Shown here piece by piece: positions 17,504 through 27,025 of a stretch of DNA of 45,290 bases. The DNA is from Emiliania huxleyi CCMP1516 (Eukaryota; Haptophyta; Isochrysidales; Noelaerhabdaceae). The position numbers were made by a program, and so were the translations under genes. The notes below the pieces were generated by a model. It had not been told where the DNA came from. It did not search any database and saw only the letters and a list, made by a program, of their open reading frames with translations. Location: assembly GCF_000372725.1 (NCBI RefSeq), contig NW_005198759.1:3578-48867 (forward strand), read 5' to 3'. Position 1 is the first letter of the stretch; each line of letters starts with the position of its first letter.

Positions 17504-19336
17504 CTATAGCCGGCCCCGAGGAAGACCGTATCGGTCGCAGACGGTCCGCCAGAGCTCGAGCTCCTTCGAGTCGGCCGCGTGCTCGGAGAGCTCAGGTGCG
17601 GGCGAGTCCGAGCGCAACCGCAAGCACGCGGGCAGCGGCGGCCACTCGCAACCGCCGAATGGGCCGGGCCGGCCGCTCCTTGCAAAGGCGGCCCAGCTCG
17701 CCACCGTCGACCTGCAGAGTGTGTCGAAGCTGGCTGCGAACGCCGGCCTGCCGCAAAACATCTCTGCGAGGTAGCGATCGTACTGAGGTGTGTCGCTGCG
17801 GAAGAGCACGAAGCAGTCGGCGCCGTGGCCCGAACACAACTTCGGGGACTCTTCCGGAGAGAGCTCGAGAAGACCAGCGTGCAGCGGCCCCGCGCCGCCG
17901 GCTCCGAGTGCCTCTGCGAGGCGAGAGACGGCGACGCCGCAAGTCCCGAAGAGATAGTTGACGAGCCGCTGCCAACCGGGCTGCCTGGTGTCGATCGCAT
18001 CGAAACCGGCGGTCAAGTCCGCCACCGCGCTCCTGAGCGCGCCGGAGGGGAGGCCCGCCTCGTCAGGCGGAGTGAGGAAGCTGCAGCCGACACCGCGCAG
18101 AGCGAAGCGAGCGACAAAGGACGCCACCCACGACATGATGCGCTTGCCCATTCCCATGACCATAATATCCGACTCGCTCGCGGTAGAGATCAGCATCACA
18201 GGCTTGCCCGCCGCACTGCCCGCCGCAATGGCCTGGTGCGGCTCGCGCGGCAGCACGTCGTCGCCAAAAATGTGGTGGTAGTCGGGCGGCGAGCAGAGGA
18301 TGTGGTGCGTCTTGAGCAAGCTATTACTCAGCGCCCCCGCCGCAAATGCGACCTTCTCACCGTCGAGGCCGTCAAGCGCCGAGCGGGTCAACTCCTCCCT
18401 GCAGCCCGTCGCTTTGGCGATAGCGGCGACGTAGTCGGGCTCGACGTGCTCGCGATAATCGAGCCGAGAGAGTGCGGATATCGCACCTGACTGCACAATC
18501 GCCTTGTGGAAGAGCATCCGCGCGCCTGGGCATGCTAGCAGCGTCGCGACGCCGACCCCTCCAGCGCTCTCTCCGTAGATGGTGACGTTGGAAGCGTCGC
18601 CCCCAAAGGTGCGAATCTCGTCTTGCACCCACTGCAGGGCGCCGAGCATATCGCGCAGGGCTAGGTTGGTGACGCCAAGGGAAGGGAAGTGGGCAAAGCC
18701 GTGCATATTTTGGCGATAGTTGATGGACACCGAGACCACACCGGCCTGAGCAAAGTACTCTGACGTCGTCGGGCTCCAACCGAGGCAGTTGCCATGGTTG
18801 CTTGATATTGCATTGCTACCGCCGTGGATCCAAACCATCACCGGAAGCACGCCGGTGACGGACGGAGTGACGATGTTGAGGTTGAGGCAATCGTCGCCCA
18901 CGCGGCCCGAAGCCTCGAGCTTGCTGACCTTTCCCTTCCCGAACTGCTTTGCCAATCCCTGGATCTCTGCGGTCGTCTCGCGGCAAGCTTCGCCGTATGT
19001 TGTGCAGTCGAGCGGCTCCGTCCACGGGGCTCGCGGCTGCGGACCTATCCAGCGATTGGTGCCCGCTGTCGAGGCCGCAAATGGCAGGCCGCGGAAGTGC
19101 ACCGCTATGCCTCCACTTGCGCCGCGGGAGCGCCGAAAGCCGAGCACAGGCCCTTTGGAGGTCTCCACGCGTACCCGCTCAGGCTGGATGTCGGGAGCGT
19201 TACCCACGAGCTCGACGCCGGGGCAGATTGAGCCGCCGTCGTCGTCTGATTCACGAGCAGAGCGAAGCCGCTTGAAAAGGTACACGGCCAGGCTTGCTGC
19301 GGCGACCGCGCTGACCGCCTGCCGATGTATCGGCAT
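17504..19336 (-). CDS. Carboxylesterase/lipase (type B, alpha/beta hydrolase), membrane-anchored
   Basis: Intronless, 610 aa from the ATG at 19336, chosen because it begins a hydrophobic anchor (MPIHRQAVSAVAAASLAVYL then FKRLR); the frame stays open to 19492. Type-B carboxylesterase features follow in order: GFRRSRG near the start of the domain, FRGLPFAA, DDCLNLNIVTP, the oxyanion loop VWIHGGSN, the nucleophile elbow GESAGG with Ser257, ASESD supplying the acidic residue, and SGHGAD supplying the His. The triad therefore looks intact. The hydrophobic N-terminus followed by KRLR suggests a signal anchor facing the endomembrane lumen. Reaction: hydrolysis of carboxylic esters; the physiological substrate cannot be told. 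Gene lies tail to tail with the oxygenase (about 235 nt between stops). Confidence 0.9.
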   Translation of the reverse strand: MPIHRQAVSAVAAASLAVYLFKRLRSARESDDDGGSICPGVELVGNAPDIQPERVRVETSKGPVLGFRRSRGASGGIAVHFRGLPFAASTAGTNRWIGPQPRAPWTEPLDCTTYGEACRETTAEIQGLAKQFGKGKVSKLEASGRVGDDCLNLNIVTPSVTGVLPVMVWIHGGSNAISSNHGNCLGWSPTTSEYFAQAGVVSVSINYRQNMHGFAHFPSLGVTNLALRDMLGALQWVQDEIRTFGGDASNVTIYGESAGGVGVATLLACPGARMLFHKAIVQSGAISALSRLDYREHVEPDYVAAIAKATGCREELTRSALDGLDGEKVAFAAGALSNSLLKTHHILCSPPDYHHIFGDDVLPREPHQAIAAGSAAGKPVMLISTASESDIMVMGMGKRIMSWVASFVARFALRGVGCSFLTPPDEAGLPSGALRSAVADLTAGFDAIDTRQPGWQRLVNYLFGTCGVAVSRLAEALGAGGAGPLHAGLLELSPEESPKLCSGHGADCFVLFRSDTPQYDRYLAEMFCGRPAFAASFDTLCRSTVASWAAFARSGRPGPFGGCEWPPLPACLRLRSDSPAPELSEHAADSKELELWRTVCDRYGLPRGRL

Positions 19337-20507
19337 CGGCCGTCGTGGGTCCGCGTTTTTTTTCTTAAGAATTCTTTTCAAATTCAAAAAACCTTTACCA
19401 CACAGGTTCATGCACGCCCTGTGAGCGGGGCGGGGTGCGCACTGTGCCTCTGTGTTCGTGCGTCGCCCATCTCTCCTGGAGTCGCTCCTCATCGCAAACC
19501 CTTACCCTCGTTGCGAGAAGGATTCGATCGCGGCGAACCACCTCGGTCACTTCCGAGCCTCGGCCGGCGTGTGGAGGGGGCACTGCAATGGCTGCCGCCG
19601 TCCCGCTTGCCAAGGTGGACGTTACGTTTCATTCCGTTGAACCGTCAACATTGGCGACTACGACCTCCTCAACCCCTCGTCGGCAGCGCGCCGCATCAGC
19701 GTTTTACTAGAGAAGCCGCCGCATTTTACTCGAAACCAAGCCCAAAAAGGCGCGCTCGCCCGACGCGTCTTCTCTTCGACACCGCTGATTCTTGAGCGCA
19801 GGGGCAGCCGGCTGACCATGAGGCAGCACTGTAACAGTGTCACGCCTGCTCTTCTTTGAGGTATCACAGTCAGGTCGCTGTGCATTCTCGCATATCCTGG
19901 CCGAAAGCTCTCGAGTCTCTCGTGTGCGTGCTCGGCGGACAGGCAGGGGCGCTGTCAAGGCGAGAGCACATTCTGCTGAGCCGCATTGTGCGAGCCTGAC
20001 CATTTGTGAACTGCATCTTGCCCTGTGCCCTGTGGCCAGCCGCTGGGGGAACCACCTCCGAAGGGGGGGTGGACGTACGCCGGCGGCATGAGGGCTTCAA
20101 CCACACAGCTACCAAGGCTCCAGCTCAGGTCAGAGGGCCCAGCCACTCGTCGGTTGGGTGTAAACAAACATTGCCTATGGTCTTCAACGCACAAAGGGTG
20201 TGAATAGAGCTCTCTTGATCCTTCTGAGCACGAAGACCGCTCGAACTCTTCTGCAGACTTTAGTGTTTCCGGTTTTCATTAGCTGTGAATGTGTATGCGC
20301 CCGCCGCAGACCGCCCTATTCCACTGGGCAAGCGCCACGGGCCACGAGAGCCCTGGTAGAGCCCAGCTGGCATGTTCTATCGCCCGGGTGTCGGGCTGTC
20401 TGCATACAGACGTCTCGTCGCCGTGGCCGACGCGTGGTCCGACGTGTGGAGGAGTTTGACCTCAGCCAGGCCGGACACGTGCTCATGCAAACAATGCGAG
20501 AACTTGG
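19337..20507. other. Intergenic region, no gene recognised
   Basis: Short frames only. An open frame at 20200-20520 (plus) ends VEEFDLSQAGHVLMQTMREL and could be an upstream exon of the Lys-rich frame at 20508, but no start or splice border is convincing. Confidence 0.35.
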
Positions 20508-20753
20508 TTGCGCCGCTTAGTGCATAGTGGCGGCGCTGCTTTAGAGGAAGCGGCAGCGTGGGAAGCAAAGCAGATGGAGGCGGCGTGGCATGCCAAGGAG
20601 CTGCTGCTGGCGGAGGTTGAGCGGCTAAGTGCAGCAAGGGCCAAGGGCAAGAAGGGCAAGAAGAAGAAGAAGAAGAATGTGGGCGTGGGCGATACGGGCG
20701 CCGCTAGGCTCAACGTACAACGAGGAGATGCTGTGCAGTTAGAGAGCTCGTAG
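20508..20753 (+). CDS. Possible terminal exon: coiled-coil with Lys-rich tail
   Basis: An 81-codon frame encoding a helical Ala/Glu-rich stretch (ALEEAAAWEAKQMEAAWHAK) followed by a GKKGKKKKKKN basic cluster resembling a nuclear localisation signal or ribosomal-protein-like tail. It has no ATG of its own near the beginning and overlaps the preceding frame (20200-20520) by 13 nt, so an intron or frameshift would be needed to join them. No family recognised; it may be a gene fragment. Confidence 0.25.
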   Translation: MRRLVHSGGAALEEAAAWEAKQMEAAWHAKELLLAEVERLSAARAKGKKGKKKKKKNVGVGDTGAARLNVQRGDAVQLESS

Positions 20754-21558
20754 CGAGCTCGATCGATTTTGATGAGAATCTGATGAGAAATAAATCTCAA
20801 TTTTGAGCAAAAAACGCCAAAAAAATCGACTGCAGTCGAGGCTTTGACCGGTCCCCACTGCAATCAGGGTGCCGGCCTCCACCGTGCACACCACCAGTCG
20901 TCAAGAAAAAGTTATCTTGGATTTGGCATTTGTGCCTCCACTTTGTTGCCAAAATGCCATCGGCCAACCGCAGGCGGCGGGCGCGGAGGGGGCTGAAGCC
21001 AGCTGCAGCACGTGCTGCCGCCCTCGCTGCTTACCACACCGCCACGTGCGACACGCTGTGTTGCTGACAGGCTGAGAGGAGGCTGTGCGGATGCCGTCTC
21101 ACTCACGCCAAAGACACACAGACGCTCAGAGCAACACAGAGGTGCTCCATATTCTCGAGGTTCCCTCACGCCTCTCTCAGCTGGGTGTCACGGTGTCACC
21201 ATCGACCGCCATGAGCCAAAGTCTCGAGGTCGCTGAGCGGAGACGAGAGTCGAGAGCAAATTCCAAATAAAGCCGTACGTACGGTCTATACCAAAATTCT
21301 GTTTCTGACCCCAAAAATTACGCGAGAAGGGCGAAACGGCAACTCTTGTACCAACCCCATCGGTGAGTGTAGGTGGCTGGATTGTGTGGCCCAGACGGCG
21401 AGAGAGGAATCTGCGGCGCGGTGCGGCCTGGTGAGGCTAGCTCGGAAAGAGCCCAGCGCCTCCACCGCCGCTGCCGTACAAGGACGTGAGCGAACGGCGC
21501 GCGGCGCCCCCAGCTCTGCTCCCTATCACCAGAAATTGCGGACGGTCAGAGCCCCTGT
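20754..21558. other. Intergenic region, nothing recognised
   Basis: Locally AT-rich (20757-20830). No open frame with conserved composition and no RNA gene seen. The right end is probably the 3' region of the Tic22-like gene. Confidence 0.4.
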
Positions 21559-22461
21559 TCACGGGCGAGCGCCCTCCGCCACGAGACTTCCTGTCGGCGG
21601 CACAGCGGCGGTGGAGCCGCCGCTTTGCAGCTCGGCGCAGAACCGAGCGGCGCGGCGCGACGGCACGAACAGGAAAGGGCCGTCAACTCGTCCTGCGACC
21701 AGCTGCTCAGCGAGGCTGCTAAGCGCGCAAGCTTCCAGCAGGAGCCCGCGCGAAGCGGGGTCGTCCGTCCCTGCGGCGGCGGCGAGTGCCTCCCGCGCGT
21801 CCTGCGGCGGCCACGCGGGCAGGGAAGGTCCCGCTGAGCAGGGCGAGGGCAGGGGCGAGGGCGAGGGCGTGGATGGTGCTCTCGCGCCTCGTGCGAGAGG
21901 AAGAGGGGCGTCACCAGCGCCCCCGGCTCGTCGTCGAGCGGCTTCCGCAGCGCGCGGCACCCGAAGAGCGGCAGCGTGCCCACCGCGCCCCAAGCCTCTG
22001 CGCCGCTAGCGAGGATCGGAGGCAGCGCCTTGGCCGCAGCGAGGTTGGCCCCGCCCGGCACGAGCACCTGAGACGCAGAGTGCACGGACGCTCAGCCTCG
22101 GCTGGGCTACGATGCGATAGCCGTCGCCCGGAAGAAGCACCGCGCGTCCGCCGTCGAGGGCGAGGCGGAGTGCGCCTCCGAGCCCTGTCGGCTGCAGCCG
22201 GAGGCCGAGCGTGGGGTACGAGTCGACTGCCTCAACCAGCGCAGCCTCGGCGTCGCGTGGGTCCTCGTAGAAGAGGGCGAGGTCGACCCCGTCTCGCGTG
22301 TACTGCAGCGGCTGTCGGCCGGCGTTGGCGAGCACAAAGACTGGGAGCCGGTCGAGCTCCGTGAAGAGCGCGTCGCGAGCAACGCCGCCCGACGCGACGC
22401 CGAGGGTGGCGGCAGAGGAGGCGGAGAGGAGGAGCAGCAGCAGGCTCGCTCGAGAGGCCAT
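21559..22461 (-). CDS. Tic22-like chloroplast import protein
   Basis: Exons 22461-22141, 22067-21888 and 21801-21559 join in phase 0 to 247 aa, a normal length for Tic22. Introns are 22068-22140 (73 nt, GT-AG) and 21802-21887 (86 nt, GC-AG). Tic22 hallmarks: ELDRLPVFVLANAGRQPLQY near the N-terminus, a second related half GTLPLFGCRALRKPLDD leading to VTPLFLSHE-DAREALAAA, and a final FLFVPSRR. Tic22 sits in the plastid intermembrane space and helps preproteins cross the envelope. The N-terminus MASRASLLLLLLSASSAATL is a signal-peptide-like leader, as expected for a secondary plastid surrounded by an ER-derived membrane; a transit-like region follows. Start chosen at the ATG opening this leader, although the frame is open upstream. 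Confidence 0.75.
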
Positions 22462-23722
22462 AACAAACTTTGGAGACGTAGCGTGACAGCGGAGACTTCT
22501 TTCGCTCCTCGCTTCGCTTCGGCTCGCGATGCTACCTCCAGTATCGTAGATGGTCCACTTTAGAGCTGTGAACGTGAACAGAGTGGTACCAGCACTGTGG
22601 GTCGTTGCGGCACGCATGGGGGGCCTCCCGGACGTATGATCCTAGCCCAATACATCCCACGGAGCACATCTCGATTTTTGACAGAATTAAATGCACTGCC
22701 CCCGCACGGTACTAATCGTCGTAGTTTTGGTCCCGGTGCCCTTCACGGCACCACACCGCCGCTTGACAGCCCGAGATTAGCCTAGCAGTGAGTGGGCATC
22801 GCCTGCCGGTCGGCTGGGCACGAGCCAAGCACTTGGGTGGCCGTCGACCGAGTCCGGGCGGCGCCTGAGGTGGGTGCCACGGCGTCCGCACGAAGGCGTG
22901 GCGGGGTGAGGAGCCAGGAGTGGTGAACACCTCCCCGTCGGGCGCGCGACGCGCCGGATGGTCCGCCGAGGCCGCCGCCGCCCCGGCGGCGGCGATGGGG
23001 GCGGCGGGGCCGACCCGGCCGGCGTTTGTCGGCTCCACCTACAGAAGAGCAGTCTCTGTGGGTCGACGATACCAACTCGGTAGTAACGCGGAGCGGTGCT
23101 GTGCGGCGCCGAGTCGTGCGCAAGGCGACCTCCTGAGGCTACCTGAGCTGGCAATGGATGCCACCAGGACGCACGGCTAGCAGGAGCCAGTCAGGCATGC
23201 CCTGCTGTGGAGCAGAGCCGGCTGGCGCACCGGCGATACTAACTCAGCGCGCCGCGAGAGGCGAATCTGGGCGACTTTGGAGGCGCAGTTCTCGAGCTTG
23301 CCGTCGACGATTGATGTCGGGTAAATTGTCACTGCCGTCCGGGCAGGTCTTCTCTCAGCAGGCCGAGCGCCGTGGCCTGGCTCGGCTCGCCGCGGACGGC
23401 ACGAATTTATGGCGCACAAAAACTCACGAGACCTCGATACTAACAAAGACTACGATACTGGAGGTACTCGTAGAACCCAGCGCCAAGAAGAAGAAACTCT
23501 GGCGCGAGCGCACTGACAGCCAGAAGAAATCCAACAGAGCGTGACCCTTTTCCTCCCATCCCTCGCTGGCGCGTTTTGTTTTTTTTTCTTTCAGCCCTTC
23601 TTCCCCACCCCGCCCTTGCAAAATCCTGCAAGGTGGGGACGTCTGTCCTCCTCCCTCCCTAGTTTGGTTACCCCTTTCTTTATTTTTCTTTGCTTCAAGC
23701 GCAGGGGTGCTTCTTAATATCT
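22462..23722. other. Intergenic region, no gene recognised
   Basis: Minus frames at 22712-23154 are Ala/Pro/Arg-rich without motifs. A polypyrimidine/purine-rich stretch at 23560-23700 borders the sulfotransferase stop codon. Confidence 0.4.
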
Positions 23723-25094
23723 CTAGCACCGCGTCAGCGCCTCCTCGTACAGCGGCATGTCCACCGCCGCGGCGCGCGCGACGTCGGACACCTCTGCCAC
23801 GCTCAGGTTCGCCGTTGCCGTCGCGTCGGCCAGCCGCTGCATCTCGAGCCTTTCGCGGGGCGGGCGCGGCCCCATGTTCCTCGGCCTGTGGGTTAGTCCC
23901 CACTGGACCTGTGCCTCGAGACGCGCCTCAAAGCTGCCCTCCCACCCCATTCGCCGGCCAATCTGGCCCCACAGCCGCGTCGCGCAGTCGAGCGCGCCAA
24001 CCAAGTCGAAGCCTCGCAGCCGCTGCATTGCCGTTGGAAGCTCGGCGAACGTCGACCGCCAGCTGGCGGCGGGCGCGTTCGCACCGGCCCTCGTCGTCGA
24101 CTGGTCGACGATGTCGGGGACGAGCGCGCGAAGCTGCAGCCCCAGGGACTCGTCGGAGGATGCCCATGCGGCGAATGGCTCGGTCTGCTGCTCGCCGGAG
24201 AGGGGGGAGGCTCGCCGAGAGGGCCACATGCGATACCATGAGCGCCTGCTCACAAGCGCGGGTGTGGAAAAGCGCCTCCACACGGTGCTGCAAGATCCGA
24301 TCCCAGGAGCAACATATGGCTGGCCGGGTCGCGTAGGCAGAGCACGGTGGTGATGGAGCCCCCGCGCTGGTCGTACAGCCGGCGCAGGGCGGGCAAGTGC
24401 GGCGCCACGTGCTGCCAGTACCTACAGGGCGTGTAGCAAACGAGTTATGTGCACGTCAGGGCAGGTGGGGCTCCTCGAGCTGCCCGCACTTGCCCATCGA
24501 TGGCCAGCGAAGGAAGGTGTGCTCTCTGCGAGGATGGAACTCTATCGCCACGCTCTCCGCCTGCCACCTTAGCCTCTCGCCGCACAGCTCGGGCTTCCAC
24601 CGCCCTGAGGCAAAGTGAGGTGAAGCACACGCTCAGCCCCCCGCCCTATCCAGCCCACCCGTCTTCCCTCGCGTCCAGCGGACCCCCACAGCAACCACAA
24701 CGGCAAGCCCCTCCCCCGGCTGGCGCCTCTGAAGTGCGGGAAAATGTCCGGGAAGCGCGCAAAGAAGCATGATTCTGTGCCGTACACGAAGAGCTATTGA
24801 CAGTATGGTGTGCTGTGAAGAAGAGACGTCTTCACAGAGCTGGGCGCCAACAGCGGCACGCCCGGTGCAGTGGCCCACCGCGCTCCTTTGCAGCCAGCAG
24901 GCTCTTCAGCCAGTGCACGAGGCTCGAGCCTCCCGTCTTGGGGATGTGGTAGACAATCAGCAGGCGAGGCGGCCGGCTTGTCGCGGTGGTTGAGTTGAGC
25001 TCTTCGAGCGAGCCTTTCCCTCCATCGCCCTTGCTGCCTACGTTGTCGGCGAGGAGGCTCGTGGAAGTGTGGTGTGATCTTCCGTGACTAGCTG
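23723..25094 (-). CDS. Sulfotransferase (PAPS-dependent, Sulfotransfer family), spliced
   Basis: Three blocks join in frame: up to 24860, 24421-24314 and 24245-23723, with GT-AG introns 24422-24859 (438 nt) and 24246-24313 (68 nt). The first exon contains HIPKTGGSSLVHWLKSLL, the 5'-phosphosulfate-binding loop. The second contains TTVLCLRDPASH, the 3'-phosphate-binding segment. The second junction reads RDPASHM-RSWYRMWPSRRA and continues SGEQQTEPFAAWA. The enzyme moves sulfate from PAPS to a hydroxyl, typically of a glycan in the Golgi. Only about 50 residues separate the two PAPS motifs, fewer than usual, so a further small exon may hide in the long intron. The 5' end is uncertain: the frame is open to 25437, but its far part does not look coding; the coordinate given is approximate. 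Confidence 0.72.
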
Positions 25095-25860
25095 AGATGA
25101 GCCTGCAATGCCGGCCCACGGACGGGACGCCGGCCTCCGCCGCCGTGCGACGCTCGCGCCAGCCGCGCCGTAACTTGTGGCATTCGAGAGGACGCAGGCG
25201 ACTTCTTGCGGGGTCTGACAACGCACACCTTGGTGAGGCGATGAGAAGCGGTGAGGAGCGTGTGTATGGGGCAAAAGGGGGAAGAAGCCAGGAAGAAGCC
25301 CCATTCGTCCACCATATAAAAAGCCAAGACAAGGGAGTGAGACAGTGCGTGTGAATCTGAGCGTGTGCCTTGCAGCAAGATGGCCGGCCGGCAGCATTGC
25401 TTTGCTCCGCCCGGGCGGCGCGAGCAGCCGCTGCCACCTAAGGTGATTCGGTGTGCGCTAAGACATGCATAGTGACACGCATTGGCGGCCGATGGGTGAG
25501 GCTGGTGGTGCTGGTGGGGTCGGTGCAACGGGATCGGACGCGGGTTCATGGCAGGGAAAAGGACACGGGCATCTAGGTTTTTCTGCCACACAGGCCACAC
25601 GCGGCGCTGCAGCATACGCGCTGCGACCAATGCCTGATGCCAACCGCGCACTCCGCTTGCGAGTTGTTGACGGTCGGGCACGACGTTCCGCACCCGGCGG
25701 CGGCGTTGCTGCTTGCCAGGCTCATGTACATGTTCTGCTGCGGACGCACGCACACTATGAAGTTCTTTCATCGCTTTCATGTCTAGATACCGCCGCGAAG
25801 AGAAAAAGGAAAACGATGGTGAGGGGTCCATGGTCACTGCTCACACAAACAAACAAAACG

Positions 25861-25898
25861 TTAGAGTTGTTCGGTATTGCTAAAAATCTCTCTCTCTC
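25861..25898 (+). repeat. Dispersed AT-rich motif, copy 2 of 3
   Basis: TTAGAGTTGTTCGGTATTGC followed by TAAAAATCTCTCTCTCT; matches 7901-7950 (opposite strand) and 25971-26025. Confidence 0.65.
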
Positions 25899-25970
25899 AA
25901 ACAAACAACGCGTGAACAGGGCCCGGGGTTGTGCGTTTATGTGAACAGGGCTCCAGGCCCCAAATGATGT

Positions 25971-26025
25971 GTGAGTGTTAGAGTTGTTTGGTATTGTTTA
26001 AGGTATTGCTAAAAATCTCTCTCAC
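25971..26025 (+). repeat. Dispersed AT-rich motif, copy 3 of 3
   Basis: GTGAGTGTTAGAGTTGTTTG is followed by a partly duplicated GGTATTG and then TAAAAATCTCTCTC. Lies about 75 bp after copy 2 in the same orientation. Confidence 0.65.
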
Positions 26026-26164
26026 TAAGTCTCTCGGTGTTTCTTCTCTTTTCGCTGTGACAAAACGCGAAAACAGCAGAGTCCTCCTACGGGAGCCACT
26101 GAAAAGAGTAAACGAATTTCGGCTTCTCCTTGGGTCGGCCCGGCAACCACTCACTTGCTCCTTC

Positions 26165-26542
26165 ATGGACCCTGTCAGCGGTAGCGCCTGCCTGCTCGCA
26201 CTGGTTGGCCTCTTGGCAGCGATAATCTTTTTGCAGCTTCTGGCTCTGCTCCTGTTGCGCTGCACCAGCTGCTTGCGTGGCGAGACCACTCCTCGCTACA
26301 GCTGGACGGCATCGAGAGGGCATGGCGATGCTCAGCCAGTGGCAGCGGTAGTTCCATACAAACGGAGTCTCGCAGAGATCCGGGCTGACCGTCCAAAGGC
26401 CTTGCCGGACCAGCAGGAGCAGGGGCGGCTCATGGCCATGCTGAGCTGGCTGCGATTTCCGAAACGGGAGACGCCTACTGCTGCCGTTGTCGCGACGATC
26501 GAGGATGGCTTCAGCGCGGCCTCTCCGAGGATGCGAGTGTGA
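26165..26542 (+). CDS. Small single-pass membrane protein, unknown function
   Basis: 125 aa from the ATG at 26165, selected because a strong transmembrane helix follows immediately (ALVGLLAAIIFLQLLALLLL, then a Cys/Arg stop-transfer CTSCLRG). The rest is a polar tail of about 85 aa (PYKRSLAEIRADRPKALPDQ) with no recognised motif. The frame is open back to 25988, but that upstream portion coincides with a dispersed repeat and is probably untranslated. No homologous family recognised; coding status rests on composition and the helix. Confidence 0.4.
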   Translation: MDPVSGSACLLALVGLLAAIIFLQLLALLLLRCTSCLRGETTPRYSWTASRGHGDAQPVAAVVPYKRSLAEIRADRPKALPDQQEQGRLMAMLSWLRFPKRETPTAAVVATIEDGFSAASPRMRV

Positions 26543-27025
26543 GTGAGGCACGCCTCACCGGCGTTTCCCAGTTAGGGTCATCCTGCGGCGGCTCCGCATG
26601 TGTTGGTGTCGCCCTTGCCCATCTCCCATCGCCCAACACGCCACGGCGAGTTGAAGGAAGGTGTCATGTCGCGTGTCCATGTGTCTGTACTTTTGGTAAG
26701 AGAGAACTACAGTATACCGACAGCACACGCGGCCGGCCACCTCTCTCACGCGCGAGAGAAAGCCCGCCCGCCCCACCAAAGCACCATGGTCCATTATGCA
26801 CCTGAGCCCGCTGTGCCCGTGGGGAGAGAGCGCTGGCATTGGCAATCCATTGGGGCTTTGGGCATGGTGCTAGCACAGCACGAACGCGAGCCGGAGCCAG
26901 CTCTAGCATGTAGCAAGTTCCGGGAGCAAGCAGCGAGCGAGACACAGAACTACTAGCTACTAGCTACCGACGGGCTGCGTGCAAACCGGACGAGGACATA
27001 CTCTTAAGTAAGGTCTCATAAGATG
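26543..27025. other. Intergenic region, nothing recognised
   Basis: No open frame with coherent composition; no RNA gene or repeat seen. Confidence 0.4.
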
